A stretch of 64,000 bases of DNA from Ophiodon elongatus (Eukaryota > Chordata > Actinopteri > Perciformes > Hexagrammidae), in NCBI GenBank assembly GCA_016806645.1, contig JACSYO010000912.1:1980001-2044000 (forward strand), in the 5' to 3' direction. Shown here in pieces: positions 24,601-36,360 of the stretch. The notes below the pieces were generated by a model. It ran no database searches and was not told the DNA's origin. It saw only the letters and a program-made list of their open reading frames with translations. The position numbers and the translations under genes are program-made. How positions within the stretch are numbered: position 1 is the first letter of the stretch; each line of letters begins with the position of its first letter.

Positions 24601-24634
24601 AACCAGGCCCGGCCTTCCCTAACCCTCCCCTTTC
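21601..24634. other. Unassigned non-coding stretch
   Basis: The purine-rich part 21690-21800 follows the GA repeat. 22540-22710 might be an old repeat but I could not match it. Open frames (60-94 codons) are unremarkable; the overlapping pair at 23912-24279 has no recognisable domain. Confidence 0.5.
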
Positions 24635-24656
24635 TCTCGCTCTCTCTCTCTCTCTA
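24635..24656. repeat. Short (CT)n tract
   Basis: Ten CT units with one CG interruption. Confidence 0.9.
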
Positions 24657-26278
24657 GCCGGTGATAATCTGTTCCAGTACACTTGCCATGAAATGAGCGA
24701 TGCAGGACTCGTAATGCACTGGACAGGCAAAGCCTAACAGATAACATAAGCCCCATCCGCTGCACCCCTCCCCCTCACTCCCGCCTCAACCCCCCTCTCT
24801 CGCCATTAACAGCCCTCATCCCCTTCCACTGGTATATCAAGGCCCCTCAGCTGTAAACAAGAGGAAGAAGATTTGGTTCAATATATAATATCTGTGGCGA
24901 GCTGTCTCGTCGCTTTATGCTTGCGTCATATTTCATCTTGACTCGGGTGACCTTCGCTGTCATGCGTACAATGAGAGGCGGTTGTTGTGGGTTTTGTTCT
25001 CCTCTCCTGTTTATAGTTGTGATTGTCATTTAGCTAATGTATGCGTGCATATATACACATTGGCCTTGAAGTGAAAGCCTTGCAGAGCTGACAGTGGTAT
25101 AGTCTGTAGTCTCTCGGGGTGGAAGCAAGAAGCCTGTTTTGATGGCGATGAATATATAATTTTTGTATTATTTTTTGCTTTTCTTCTTGTTTCTCTTCTC
25201 TAGCTGTCTGCCTTTTAGTCCTCTCTCTTCCCTTTAACTCCTTTGATCTGGCTTTGGTTTGAATGTCATACCATCTGGATGAGTTCACTCTGGATGAATC
25301 TCTCCACAAATGCTCAAATAAATATATAATGAATATTACTCCATATGTTCATGTGCTTTACTTTAAAACCACATATTTCACTCCCTCTTACTCACTATGA
25401 TAAGCATCATATCTCAAACCGAAACAACTGGGTCTAACAAAAAAGAAGCGGTGCTCTTTCATTTCTACACAATGGCCTAATAGATTTAAGTCGATACAAT
25501 GAAAGTAGAGTTTGATGCTGTGCACAACTATGTTTTGTGACACTGTATATGGTGCAAGAAACATTGATAATGAAAAGATTTCCACAATGCTTGTTGAATT
25601 TGATTGTGCGATTAAAACTGTCACCTTCATTCAAAAGAATGCACTCCTCCAAGGAAAACAATCTGTGCCCTGCAGCATTTCTTTTGGAATCTGTGTAAAT
25701 GCAGATCAAAAAACTTTACGAGGGCGAGGAATGTATTCATCTCTGTGAGCGACAATTACTTTCAACTGTTGATGGGGACCTCCATGGCAGAATGTTTGAC
25801 AGCAAACAGCAAACAGACCCGGCTGTGATCGATAGACTCCCGGCCCCTGTCTTCTCAAGTGCTTTGTGGTTTTGGAGGTTCGGAAAATCCGCCACGAAGC
25901 AGGGCCCTCCCATCTCGTCTGAACCAAACATTGTCCGGGTGGCTCCTGCTCCCATGCTCCTCGCTCGCTGGAATGCCGGCTCGCTGAGGATAACAGGGTT
26001 TCCTAAGATCCGACCAGGACCTCTCTAATTTGGGCATCCACTCCTGCCACTTCCCCTGACCAGAAACCATTTTAAATTGATGGCCACGTAGGAACTGGCA
26101 TTCCCCTTTTCCTCCTTTTTTAATGGTTTGTTCACTTCTGCGGCTCTTTCTTGGTTGCTCTTTTAGTTCTATCTGTCTTCCACCTCGGTCTTGGCTGAAA
26201 CTAGAAAGCAAATTTATTTCCGCGCTGTATCATTGTCCATCATATTAAATTGTGGGCTTCATGTACAAACACAAAACC
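24657..26278. other. Single-copy stretch with low-stop GC-rich island
   Basis: 25700-26211 is open on several frames at once: 109 codons on plus (25699-26028) and 118, 73 and 72 codons on minus. No frame resembles a known protein. Simultaneous opening on both strands points to stop-poor composition rather than coding. 25780-26060 is non-repetitive and could be a conserved element. Confidence 0.4.
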
Positions 26279-26313
26279 CCACCACCACCACCACCACCAC
26301 CACCACCACCACC
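26279..26313. repeat. (CCA)n trinucleotide microsatellite
   Basis: About eleven CCA units, producing poly-Thr or poly-Val in spurious frames. Confidence 0.95.
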
Positions 26314-27202
26314 GTCAATGCCACTCCACACACACAGACGCTATCAGTGACATGCATGGCACAACAGCAGCGATGTGTAGCGCTCTCCCAGCTGTGTGTG
26401 TGTGTGTATGAGCAGGTTGTTCCTGCCAGTGAGCTCTGAGAGAGTGACAGACCACCCACCTGCTCTGGCTCGTCCCATTGATGTCAGTTTGGCGTCAGTG
26501 GGAGGGCAGCTAATGGGATTTCACTATCAGCACCTCAGTGTAGCCACCATGTCAGCTTTCCCTCCTCCGTAGCGCTACACACAGTCAAGCAAGGTAAAAC
26601 TGTTGGGCTCAGATTGCTGAAGACTGACTGTGAAAGGACTAAAACGTTCAACACAACATAATGCCGTTTTCAAAACAGACATTGGAAAGCAAATAGTGAC
26701 TCACAGGCAACGGAGGTACTGGTGTCCCAGAAATAAACCAATCTGTAGTGAACTGTCAAGGTCACCTCATCATATCACAACCTGTCTGGCAGTGCAATGT
26801 CTCACTAAGTAACTTTTTAAAGTAATATATGTAATATGTAATATTTCACGAACAAGTAGCGCAAGGGATTAGGATTAAATTAAAATGCAGTTCAATGTCA
26901 ATAGAGGACGGGACATCTCTCTAGTGCTGCATGCGGTCAGTCACCATAAAGGGCTAAGCTAACGTTAGCTGTTGTTGTTCAGTAAATACCTCGCAACTAT
27001 TGGCTGGCTGCTTGTTAAAGCCCAATGTCTTGTCTTCTATTTCTACACCTGTTAAATATAAGAAGCTTTGATGTCTGGGTTTGGAGGATTCAGAGTTGTT
27101 TATTAACAGAGCTGTTCTGAGTAATGAACATAATTACTTTTTTAGTAATTCATGTAATGACTTTTTCAATGGTTATGATATAAGGAGTAATTGATTACAT
27201 AA
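26314..27202. other. Unassigned non-coding stretch
   Basis: 26440-26580 is non-repetitive and GC-moderate. 26900-27080 contains 'gctaagctaacgttagctg', a palindrome-prone patch that may be an old repeat fragment. No gene was seen. Confidence 0.5.
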
Positions 27203-27485
27203 TTGGCAACACTTCACTTTAAGTTTATTTATTTCGTATTCACAAGCAGCATATCAACATTTAATTAATGGTTTATAACACATTCTAATGTAGTTGTAAA
27301 GTAATGAAAGAAAATACAGTATAATTAGTGAGTATGTCTTCTTGGGAGAAGTAACAGCTGACAAATACTGTATACTAAACAATTTAAATGTCCTTAAAGC
27401 TGTGTACAACCACAATATAGTGTGTAATGAACCATTTACTGATAATACATTCTAAATAGGGGGACTTAAAGTAAGTGCTTGCCAA
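27203..27485. mobile_element. Miniature inverted-repeat element, 283 bp
   Basis: The left end TTGGCAACACTTCACTTTAA and the right end, read in reverse complement, TTGGCAAGCACTTACTTTAA match apart from two single-base gaps. The interior is AT-rich with no open frame, as expected for a MITE mobilised in trans. The end sequence and interior match a repeat I remember as common in perciform fish. No target-site duplication is obvious. Confidence 0.75.
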
Positions 27486-29384
27486 ACACTGCAGTTTTGT
27501 AACCCATTTGATGCATATAATGTCTATTCATGTAGCCTTTCCTTTCAAACTGTGGTTTAGTTGGACATCCTATAACTTGCATTCTACAGTAACAGATTGA
27601 AAACTGAGCCGGTTGGCATTATCATGTGTACAAATAGTAAAATATAACATCGTTTCGCAGCCACATCCATACAATCCACCGGCTGAAGATTTGTGAATGG
27701 TGACTAATCCGTTCAAGTTGTTAAGAAGTGTAGCTGAGCGATCCTAAAAGAAATGAGCACCTCATTTCAGCATCTAGTCACTATTCCGTCACCTGGCACT
27801 GTCGTAACAACACAGCACTTTTAAAGCCTTGCCTCACCTCTCTCTTTCTCTCTGTGTCTCATGTTGTACTTTTCATTTTTCAGCCTTCTATGGCACTCTA
27901 TAGTCTTTCAAAGTTCACAACTATTGTCTGAAAGTTCACACTTTTAGTTTGGTGGCAGCGTTGCACATTCTTTTCTTCTTCCTTTTTCTTATTTCTTCCT
28001 TTTCTTCCTTGTGTGTTGCTCCACATCAGACATCCAGAGAGGGGCCTTTTGTGTCTGACTTTGCCCCAAAGGCAGTCGTCTTGCAAGGCAGATTAATAAT
28101 TACAGAGTACACAACATCGGGGAAAACAATTTCAACATCTTTGATGTCAAACATGAGAGAAACCAAAATTACAAAGAAAAAAAAAAGATGACGAGGAAAG
28201 GTCTTGAAAGATGGTCTTTCTTTCTGTCTCCCTCACTCTGCAGTATTTCCTGTTATTGTTGCTTTCTACTGTTTCGCAGTGCATTAAAAACATTAAGGAG
28301 GACTTAAAAGAGAGAGGCGTCTGCCCCTGGAGGGCCACATTTGAGAAGTGGCAAGGCAACTATTCATTGTGACAATGTCACTGAAGATGAGAAGGAGCTA
28401 TATATAATATTTCATAGGATTTGATCCGTCTGTTTACATGTTGGGGCACATCAATAGACTCATGAGATGTTTGTTTTGTGAAGCATTAGGATAAATAGAA
28501 ACCAGGGCCAAATATAGTAGGACAGAGCTGTTGTGGCCCTGAGTTATGATTATGGGCTGTAATTGAAAGGTTGAGGGTGCTCTTTCCTTTGCTTCACTAT
28601 GAAACTCCCTATAACTGAAAAAGCCATGGATCATTGGAATGAGAATTAACAGTCTCTCCTGTCTTGTACTTTACCAAACCAATACTTTTTTTGTCTTGTA
28701 TAATACAGAATGATTGGCCTTGGGCTGCCGTCCAAACACAGATGATTACTGTCCCCTTTAATAATAACATTGAATGAATATCAACAAATCCCAAACAAAG
28801 CAACCACAACCACAACTGAAATTCAAATATGTTTCCTGTGAGATTCTGAAAATCCCTTCTGACAAAAGCCAGTCTTTAACTTGAGTTTATTTGGGATATG
28901 CTTCTTCCGTTTCTTGGTCCTTCTCGTGTAGTTGCAGCTTGTTTTGGGATTATCAACACCCAGTTCTCAGTCCCTAGTTCACATCTGCTTAAAAATGTAC
29001 CCAATAACAACAAGCAACAGAAATTAATGTTATCTTTGTGTGCTGAGTGACGGACAGTGTTGGGAAGCCTATGTAAACTCTGAGGCCAGTAATTAGCGTA
29101 CTTACCCGAACAGTTTCAACAAGAACTGAACATTATAGCTTACTTCTTCAGGTAGGGAGGAGTTATAGCAGGACTGTATTGTTGGACTAAATTAGGGTAT
29201 GGTATAGCCAAACTGTACATGGGCAACAGTTAAACCCAATTCAGACAGGATTGGGTGGTGGGGTTATTTTAACATCACATTTTGACATCGCGGACCCGGA
29301 TCATTTAATCACTAAATTACGAATTACTCATTGAGTTTGGAAATATCATGCATTCATTGAACTTTGAAAAAAACCTCTAAAAGT
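27486..29384. other. Unassigned non-coding stretch
   Basis: A pyrimidine-rich patch 27955-28010 and several frames of 62-80 codons, all without features. No repeats were recognised. Confidence 0.55.
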
Positions 29385-29603
29385 CTATAAATACAGAACA
29401 TTTTCACAGAGGCTCTCTAAGATGTAAGCAAGGTCGGGGCGGGGAAAGCCGTAAAGCTCACGGAAGGAGCCAAAGACCACCTTCACCCCAGGCCTTTCAA
29501 AGTTGACCGAGAACAGGCGCACCACCGCGGCAAAAATTTGCCCGGCCCCGTGTGTTTCACAGGACGCACAGAGGAGTTTGAATTTATTTATTTTATCATA
29601 CAA
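29385..29603 (-). pseudogene. Coding-like ORF remnant of unknown identity
   Basis: A 72-codon minus-strand frame ending in TAG. From residue 8 on, about 41 of 65 codons end in G or C, although the surroundings are strongly AT-rich, and the peptide has a protein-like mix of residues (a 'VVRLFSVNFERPGVKVVFG' stretch, then 'YGFPRPDLAYILES'). The first seven codons (ATG TAT GAT AAA ATA AAT AAA) look like flanking AT-rich DNA, so the ATG is probably not a real start. It is more likely a fragment of a longer ancestral coding region, either a mobile-element or viral gene or a processed cellular gene. It could also be a terminal exon. I do not recognise the protein. Confidence 0.35.
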
Positions 29604-31429
29604 CTTACAATATCACTTCTTCCAGGTTTCACCAATAAACTAAATCCACAGTTTCTGACACATATATTTCAAGATGTTCATATTCACACACCAAATCACA
29701 TTCACAGAGTTTGAGAGAAAAGGCAGTGTTGGCATTATTAGTGTCAAACCTGTTGTACTCATAGCTTCTTTACTGCAGACATTCTGGATATACTGCAGTG
29801 GATTTGACAGGTGTCAGTATGGAGAGACTTCTCTTTTCTCTTAAAAAATACTCGGTAGTGTAACAGTGTGTGCTTTAACCGTGACAACAAGAGCTTGGGC
29901 GTCGGAGCTGAAACGACACAGAGGAAAAGCCACATTGTTCTTGAATTGTGACAGCGAGCTCCCTGTTCGACGGATGTTGGCGCGTCATTGCAGATGTACA
30001 GTATTTGCTGAAAACACAACAGCCATCTGGAGAGGCTGTGGCAGTTTTGATGTGACTTCAGCCTTTTTTTCTACCATATCTGTCTGTATTTGAGAAAAAC
30101 AACAACATAAATGTCTTGGAACATCCTGTCATATGGAGTCCAGCTGATTGCAATCTGTTGTGTAGGTGAACCGGTTCATCGCTGGCTCACTACCGGCTCT
30201 GGGTCGGTTCAATATATGTGATGACTTGCAGGCTGCAGTCACCAGTTTTTATATTAATTACCAAATTACAAGCAAGTTAGGTTTGTTTAATGGAAAGGAT
30301 TCTGTTAACATCTTTTCTGGTGGCTTTACCATCTCTGGAGTTTGTACCAGTTCAGGATAACTGATTAAATCTTTGCATATAAGCATTAGCAGAGAAAGAG
30401 TTTTGCCTCGGGTTCTTTTTGTTCCAACAGGGTTTCTAAAAACAATTACTGGCTCCTATCAGAAGTCAGTGCCCATCTTCTTTTGTAACACACTGTTAGA
30501 ACATTTTGTCAAACGAGCACAAACTGTTTCCCACAAATAAAAGAACGAGCCAATAGCACAAATTAGACACAACCTTTTCATCTGTTCTACACTTAAATAC
30601 ATCACAGCTGTTAAGTTCACTTAGGGGGAACAAGTTGAGTTTAAAGCTGCAAAAAAAATCTATCTTCATATCAACTTTGTGTAATGTGAAAGGTGTTTCT
30701 CACCTCCAGAGCTCCCCCCATCTCTATAGAGCTGTTAAAATGTTTCAGCTAATCAACCCAGGGATAATAACAACACGTCAATATCGTAACTTATGCGAAA
30801 AAATATGGTATCCCTTGGAGCGTTTGACCTTTTCACAAGTTGAGAATTGAATAGATTTTTAGTCAATTAGTTAATTTTGACAGACTGACTTCTGGTATAA
30901 ACAATGTCTGTTCAAATACAGAGACAGATCATTTTATTATTGATATACAGATATAGATAATGACGTCCCTGCACACATCTATTAGTTAGGTAGTTCGTTG
31001 GGTAGCTAGAGTTGAAGGAAATTGTGTACACCCACATAGGCGTCTGAGCAATGGAGCAAATGGAGCTAATGCATCTCCATTATTCAATAAGGGGAGCAAG
31101 TTATAGTTTTGCTAGCCTACTCTTCGTCTTTTTGCGAATAAACTTATCATCATACAGTCACCGCAATCAGCCAATAATGATAATTTTTACTATTTTCCAA
31201 CTCAGCCCACTGACTCGTTTGACTCGTTAACTCTCTGAATGGACTGGACTGGACTCTGCTGTGCACGTTCATGAAGGAGCTGAATCATAGTCGTCTTTTT
31301 TAAGTGTAATGTGGCCAATTGCATTTTGCATGATCCCTATTGATTTTATTATTTGAGATGTAGAGCAGGGTTATTCCAAAAGGTTAGGTTGTGTAAAAAT
31401 GCCTTTTCTTTTTCTTTTACTGTACCAGG
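29604..31429. other. Unassigned non-coding stretch
   Basis: Two overlapping frames of 75-86 codons (29759-30093) and further 64-71-codon frames, none recognisable. No clear repeats. Confidence 0.5.
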
Positions 31430-32115
31430 AGTTTAAATAGGTCGCTAACCTTGGTGTTCAAGGTAACTCTTTCTGTGGGTGTTTCACATTAAAGTCTCAC
31501 AGTGGTTTGCTGATGGAAACAGCTGCAAGAAGTGTTCAAACCGAATTAACCGAATTTAATACAGTAAAAAACATTATTACTCTTCTGATGGCAAGGCTAA
31601 GATGGCAATCAATAAACTTAGGGTGTTGTCTTTTAGTGGAAGGAATTGTAAATTATGAAAATAGGGATCTTTAGAACTTTCTTAAAGTTGATTTTATCTT
31701 TTAAAAATGCCACCTTCTGTCTTCTCAGTGTGGTTGTTTCCTTTCAATCATGCTTTGTAAGCAGAAAAGAGCGCTCAGCTACAACCTGCTTCATTTGCTG
31801 CTTACCTCACCTGACTTTCAACTGTTTCAACTGACTAAACTCCAAAAATAAAAGCTCACATAAACCACTCCAGACATCCTTTGTGTGATGGCACCCATAG
31901 TCACAGGGCTGACGTTAGGCAACAGTGTTGATGAGAAGTTTACAAGGCAGTGTGGGCAGCTGTTCTCTCCGCAGGTAGAGACAGCAGTGAAACCACATGG
32001 AGCAGGTGTGTGTGTTGGGCGGTTAGGGAGCTGACGAGCTGCAGCAGGTGGGGAAGAAGAGGATCCAGGCCTTAACTGTGAGGGTGCAGACAGACACAGC
32101 GAGATCCATATTAAC
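31430..32115 (+). repeat. Probable dispersed perciform-type repeat (family F)
   Basis: Blocks 'ggatctttagaactttctta', 'tgccaccttctgtcttctca', 'tgctttgtaagcagaaaaga' and 'agtcacagggctgacgttag' match a repeat I remember from percomorph genomes. The 97-codon minus-strand frame 31827-32120 overlaps it. Limits and class are uncertain because no second copy is present here. Confidence 0.4.
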
Positions 32116-32586
32116 GTCACGACCTCTCACACCTTGACCACTTCTGTCCTTTCATGGACTAATGACACATTAAGGTTCAAAGCGAAGATATATTTATCCT
32201 CAATGTCCTGCTTGTATTCATTGTTCAATCTGTACAAAGAGACAAAGAACTCTGAGTGTTTATGATACATGTTTATTATAAAACCCTGTAAACAAACTCA
32301 TAAACTCAACTCAACAAATACACTTTTTCTTTAAAGGTCTACATTTATATAACAATAATCATTGATATTTAATATGAATATATTATTCAGACTTACTTCT
32401 ATTTATTTCAGACTTAATACTTTTTATGTATATATATTTGTTTGTTTAGGTTGAGCCGCACCACTTACTGTAAGCGTAAAAACAATGTTGAACAGTCAAA
32501 CTAATTATATATCAACTAGTGAATACAATTATCTATTTAAAAAAGAAAGATACAAATCAAACTTAAAGGTCCCCTCCATACATATT
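32116..32586. other. Unassigned AT-rich stretch
   Basis: Very AT-rich, no open frame and no recognisable repeat. Confidence 0.6.
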
Positions 32587-32822
32587 TTAAAGGGGACATA
32601 TCATGATCATTTTCTTAAATTGTCGACATATTACTAAAACATTTTTACATGCTTTAATGCTCAAAAACATTTCTGCTCTGATTGGCTGAAGAGAAAAATA
32701 TAGTGCACCTTTATAAAGTCAGTTTTCAAGCCGTGGGTGGAGATACTCATGTAGGGGGCAGTATGTTCTAATGTATGTGCACAAGCACTGCAAAAAGGGA
32801 GTTTTTCATATGTCCTCTTTAA
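32587..32822. mobile_element. MITE with TTAA flanks
   Basis: TTAA at 32587-32590 and 32819-32822 borders a 228-bp interior whose ends are AGGGGACATAT and, in reverse complement, AGAGGACATAT. TTAA duplications are the mark of piggyBac-type transposons, so a non-autonomous piggyBac-like origin is the simplest inference. The 'ggggacatatcatg' start is shared by a very common fish repeat. No coding capacity. Confidence 0.65.
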
Positions 32823-32959
32823 GATGTATACAAATACTGTGATTCTGAATAATAATTTGTATCTGAAATGTTTTTTCCATAAAGAAAGTTAAATTAAGTA
32901 GTTACATACTCCTCCTGCCTTGTCGAAAAATTCATAATCTATGACTACGCAAATGTATT

Positions 32960-33140
32960 TTGCTTCAAAGGTTTAACTACTGGACATAGAAAATCTTCTA
33001 CTTCACTAAAAAGTCCATTCTCAGTGTATGTGCGCTGGAGGTTGTGTAAGTTGTATATTGGACTATGGCCTCCAAAACTAATTGAGAAAGCTGACAATTC
33101 TTGTGGGATGTAAGGTGAGCACAGAGAAACGTGTGAAAAC
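32960..33140 (+). repeat. Dispersed repeat family C, copy 2
   Basis: Aligns in the same orientation with 15402-15600, as described for copy 1. This copy retains 'tgtatgtgcgctggaggttg' and 'ctccaaaactaattgagaaa', which are more degraded in copy 1. Confidence 0.55.
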
Positions 33141-34845
33141 ACACGTCTGGTTTCACTGCTCAAACATCATTCTGCACAGTTAAGGTCCAAAATACAAGTG
33201 AAAGAACAATACGCTGAGCAGAAGGGGACTATATGAATAAATGAAAGTTAATGTGAAGATGCACTTGACAAACTGGAATAGTTTTTATCCACGTCTTGTT
33301 GTTTTTTTTCAGTTTCCTCTATGCCATTCTACAAGCATCATCTGTTTCCAGTAAAAGAGAGCATTAAAAGGATATATAGATACGCAAAAAATTCCACTTG
33401 TGAAAGCTGACATAAACAAGTCGACTTCCAGCGGTTTGGTTGAGATATAATGGGGGCAACGAGGAAATGTGTCAGCAGCGTTAGTCACACTCGGAAGCTG
33501 TCTCAGACTGAAAAAGATCAAACTGAGGCACCACTGATTGACTGCGAGCCTGACATCCACTCCCAAGCTATGATTGCAAAATTCCTGGTTTTCCCTGTAA
33601 TGGCTGACTAAGACATTCTGCAAAAATCCCACAGAGGACTCAAGGTGGGAGGGTAGGGGTAGGGGGGTCAGATGCTGCCATCCAATCAGATACATGAAAA
33701 CATGACTGGATTTACAGTAAATGCAGAAAACCTTCACTTCAGCCCATGATCATGATGTTAAGGGCTAAAAAGTCTTGATTCTTCGACCTCATTTCCTCAA
33801 AAACTAGAACAGAAGAGAAGAAAAAAGACCCATAATACTGAAACAAACAACAGAGATGCAGCTGCATTCAATTTCCTGCTGCATGCTGTTTCTATCACAA
33901 GGTCTTTTCAGATGCTCCAATTGAGCCGAGGTTGGGAATGGCCATGAATCTAAACCAGTCTTTCCCTCTACATTTGGCTTAATGAGGGCTACATGTAGGA
34001 ATGTCGGTTCTCACCCCACACCTTTTCCCTGTGGGCTTCTTCAGAATGATAAGGAGGAAACAATGCATTCTTTAAATCATTTTCCAACTCTTGTGGCCAA
34101 AATAAAACAGCAGATAATCTACGTGATACCTCAAGCCAAATCTTTCAACTGTGAAAAAGGAAAGAAATTCCGACTGATATCTCAAACTTCCCAAATCAGT
34201 TGCCGTTCATGTACACAGATCTCCTACGCTTTTACTGCAGTAATAATCACCCCCAAAAAAGAGGGACAGTGAATTTTCCATTCATAAGCTTTCTGAAATC
34301 ATATGTTCCATCTGGTTACAAGGAGAGATTGTTTTTGTATGGCCAGATGAAATTGCAAACATCCCTTCATAATTATTTCAAAAAGCATCCTGTTTTGAAT
34401 AACATTGTGCTATGAAGGAAACTGCACGCTGGTAAACAACAAATGGCCCTGCTTTTCCTATTAAAGGTCTTTATATCAAGTCCAGAACCTGTTATTCATA
34501 AGATCATGAAGAACGCATCATTTTTCTCTCGATGGTGAAATATCAGCAGCACAAAGAAAAGCTGTTAGAAGACAGTTGAGAGCATTTGTGTGTATCGAAT
34601 ATCCCTGGACCTCATTAGTTGGTGTCCTTATTAGGAGTCTCCTTGCTATCCCCTGGAGAAACCCGGTGTGAGTCTTCCCATGTCACCCCCCGTCTCTCGC
34701 TCATTCCCTCTGTTTCTTTCTTCCTTGATATGCCCTTTGAACTCCCCTCAGTCTCCAGTCCCACATCAAAGCTTTGATAGAGGCTTCCTCTTTCCTCATC
34801 TCAAGGAGAGGAGCTGGCTTCATGCGCATGTGTGTGTATGTAACA
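33141..34845. other. Single-copy non-coding stretch
   Basis: A 142-codon minus-strand frame (33309-33737) is probably chance: no domain is recognised and it lacks a coding-like third-position bias. It overlaps a G-rich run annotated separately. A pyrimidine-rich patch lies at 34675-34735. Confidence 0.45.
33647..33667 (+). other. G-quadruplex-type motif
   Basis: Four G runs with short loops: GGG-A-GGG-TA-GGGG-TA-GGGGGG. This fits the G3+N1-7 pattern for intramolecular quadruplexes. Confidence 0.6.
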
Positions 34846-35330
34846 CTACATCCACACTAATATGTTTTCGTTTCCACACGATCGTTTCAGCATCGTTTTC
34901 GAAATGATCTTCGTCCACACGGCAACCTTTGAAAACGCATATCACATGACCATTCACGTACACTGGGCATGTGCATGACGGTGTAAACAGGAAGCAGATT
35001 TTCTACACACCGCAGTTGGTTTAGTTACAGAAAATACTCTGGAGGAGGAACATCAATGGCGAAAAAAGGACACGTCGTAAGACCCAATCAAGTAGCGAAC
35101 GCGGGTTTCTACGTCATTGTTTCCAAACGAAATTTGTCTGCCTGAGTGTATAGAGGAAGATTTTAGGGGAATATCTTAAGTATCAAGCGCTACCGTTCAT
35201 TATTAAAGACTACTATAATACTATAAATCGCTACTATGGACTGAAAATCATTTCGCAAACGATGCTGAAACGCCTGTGTGGATGGAGATCGTTTTTGTTT
35301 TAAATGAAAACATATTAGTGTGGATGTGGC
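34846..35330. mobile_element. Inverted-repeat DNA element, about 485 bp
   Basis: Two blocks recur inverted at the two ends. The outer block ATCCACACTAATATGTTTTC starts near 34850 and ends near 35328 on the other strand. An inner block 'cgtttcagcatcgttt' also recurs, with intervening sequence of different length. The interior has no long frame, so the element is non-autonomous. A 'ccacatccacactaat' terminus is familiar from fish repeats, but I do not assign a superfamily because no target-site duplication is clear. Confidence 0.75.
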
Positions 35331-35689
35331 CTGAGATGGCAACAACAAAAGTTAAGGTACTTTCTGTCCATAATAAATCATTACGTCTGTCACAATTGTG
35401 TTAGTAATGCTAGTTGGAATCCATTATCCCACTCTACTTTGACCTACCCATCAGCATCACCATTATGTGACAAACTAGCTGAGGGGTTGCTTTCTCATTT
35501 CATTTGGTGTTGTTCGGTCCTTGGTCTGTGAAATTTGGCTGAAAGTCTTCGTAGTTTTCTAAATTAAACCTGGCGGAAAAAAACATTTGGAAAAAAAAAG
35601 AGTTGCAAATATACATTGATGAGATGTTTCAGATGTTTCCCAAACCTCAAATAAATCTAATAATTAGTTATATAATAGCTTGTTCAAAC
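35331..35689. other. Unassigned AT-rich stretch
   Basis: No frame, repeat or motif of note. Confidence 0.6.
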
Positions 35690-36360
35690 AGGTCTTACAG
35701 CTGGTGTTACACCTCTCTCGGGTCTAATTCACCCCAAACATGAGGAATGTTCCTATATCAAGTCGTTTTCTCATCTGAACTCTAGATATTGGCCCTTTTA
35801 CACATATAGCACAAAACCGCAGATTGTCTGTGTCAGACAGAAGACTGCAAATACTCCGTTTGGTCAAGGCGAGGGCTGAGGCAGAGTATGCAGGAGGCAG
35901 GACAGGATATGAATTACATCGATCATATAGCCGGTTTGTAATTTGTCATGAACAACAGAGTCTCTTTCCATCCCTTGAATTTGTATGAAAATATCGGCGT
36001 GCGCCCCTACCGACAGAAGTCTACAAATCTCGTTGTCTTTCCAGTTAGATATTTTCGTTGGAGTCTTTGTTTAAATTTTATTCTTCACTCTGGGACGTTT
36101 GTATTCTTCCGGTTGCGTGCTAGCCACATGATAGAAACATCATCAACACGCCCACTCTCTCGCTGGTAATTCTCAAGACGATGACCGGCTCTATTCACAC
36201 ATGGGCTCAATCTGGCATCACATAGACTTTGTACTCGGGAGCTGCAAGGGTGAAGTCTGTTTAATGTCCGGTTCAACTGATTCAGACGTTGGCATTCCCA
36301 CATAAAGCTCTTCCAGGTAATGTCTAGATAAGTTCAGGGTTGCAGTACGCGTGTCAAAGG
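35690..36360 (+). repeat. Dispersed perciform-type repeat (family I)
   Basis: Landmarks such as 'gtgtcagacagaagactgca', 'gagtatgcaggaggcaggac', 'cacatgggctcaatctggca', 'actcgggagctgcaagggtg' and 'attcccacataaagctcttc' match a repeat I remember as widespread in perciform fish. Frames of 72-73 codons on both strands (35948-36169, 36085-36303) are repeat-derived. Terminal structure is not visible. Confidence 0.55.

Noticed and set aside
33309..33737. 142-codon minus-strand open frame
   Set aside because: No family resemblance, AT-rich third positions like the surroundings, and no splice or promoter context.
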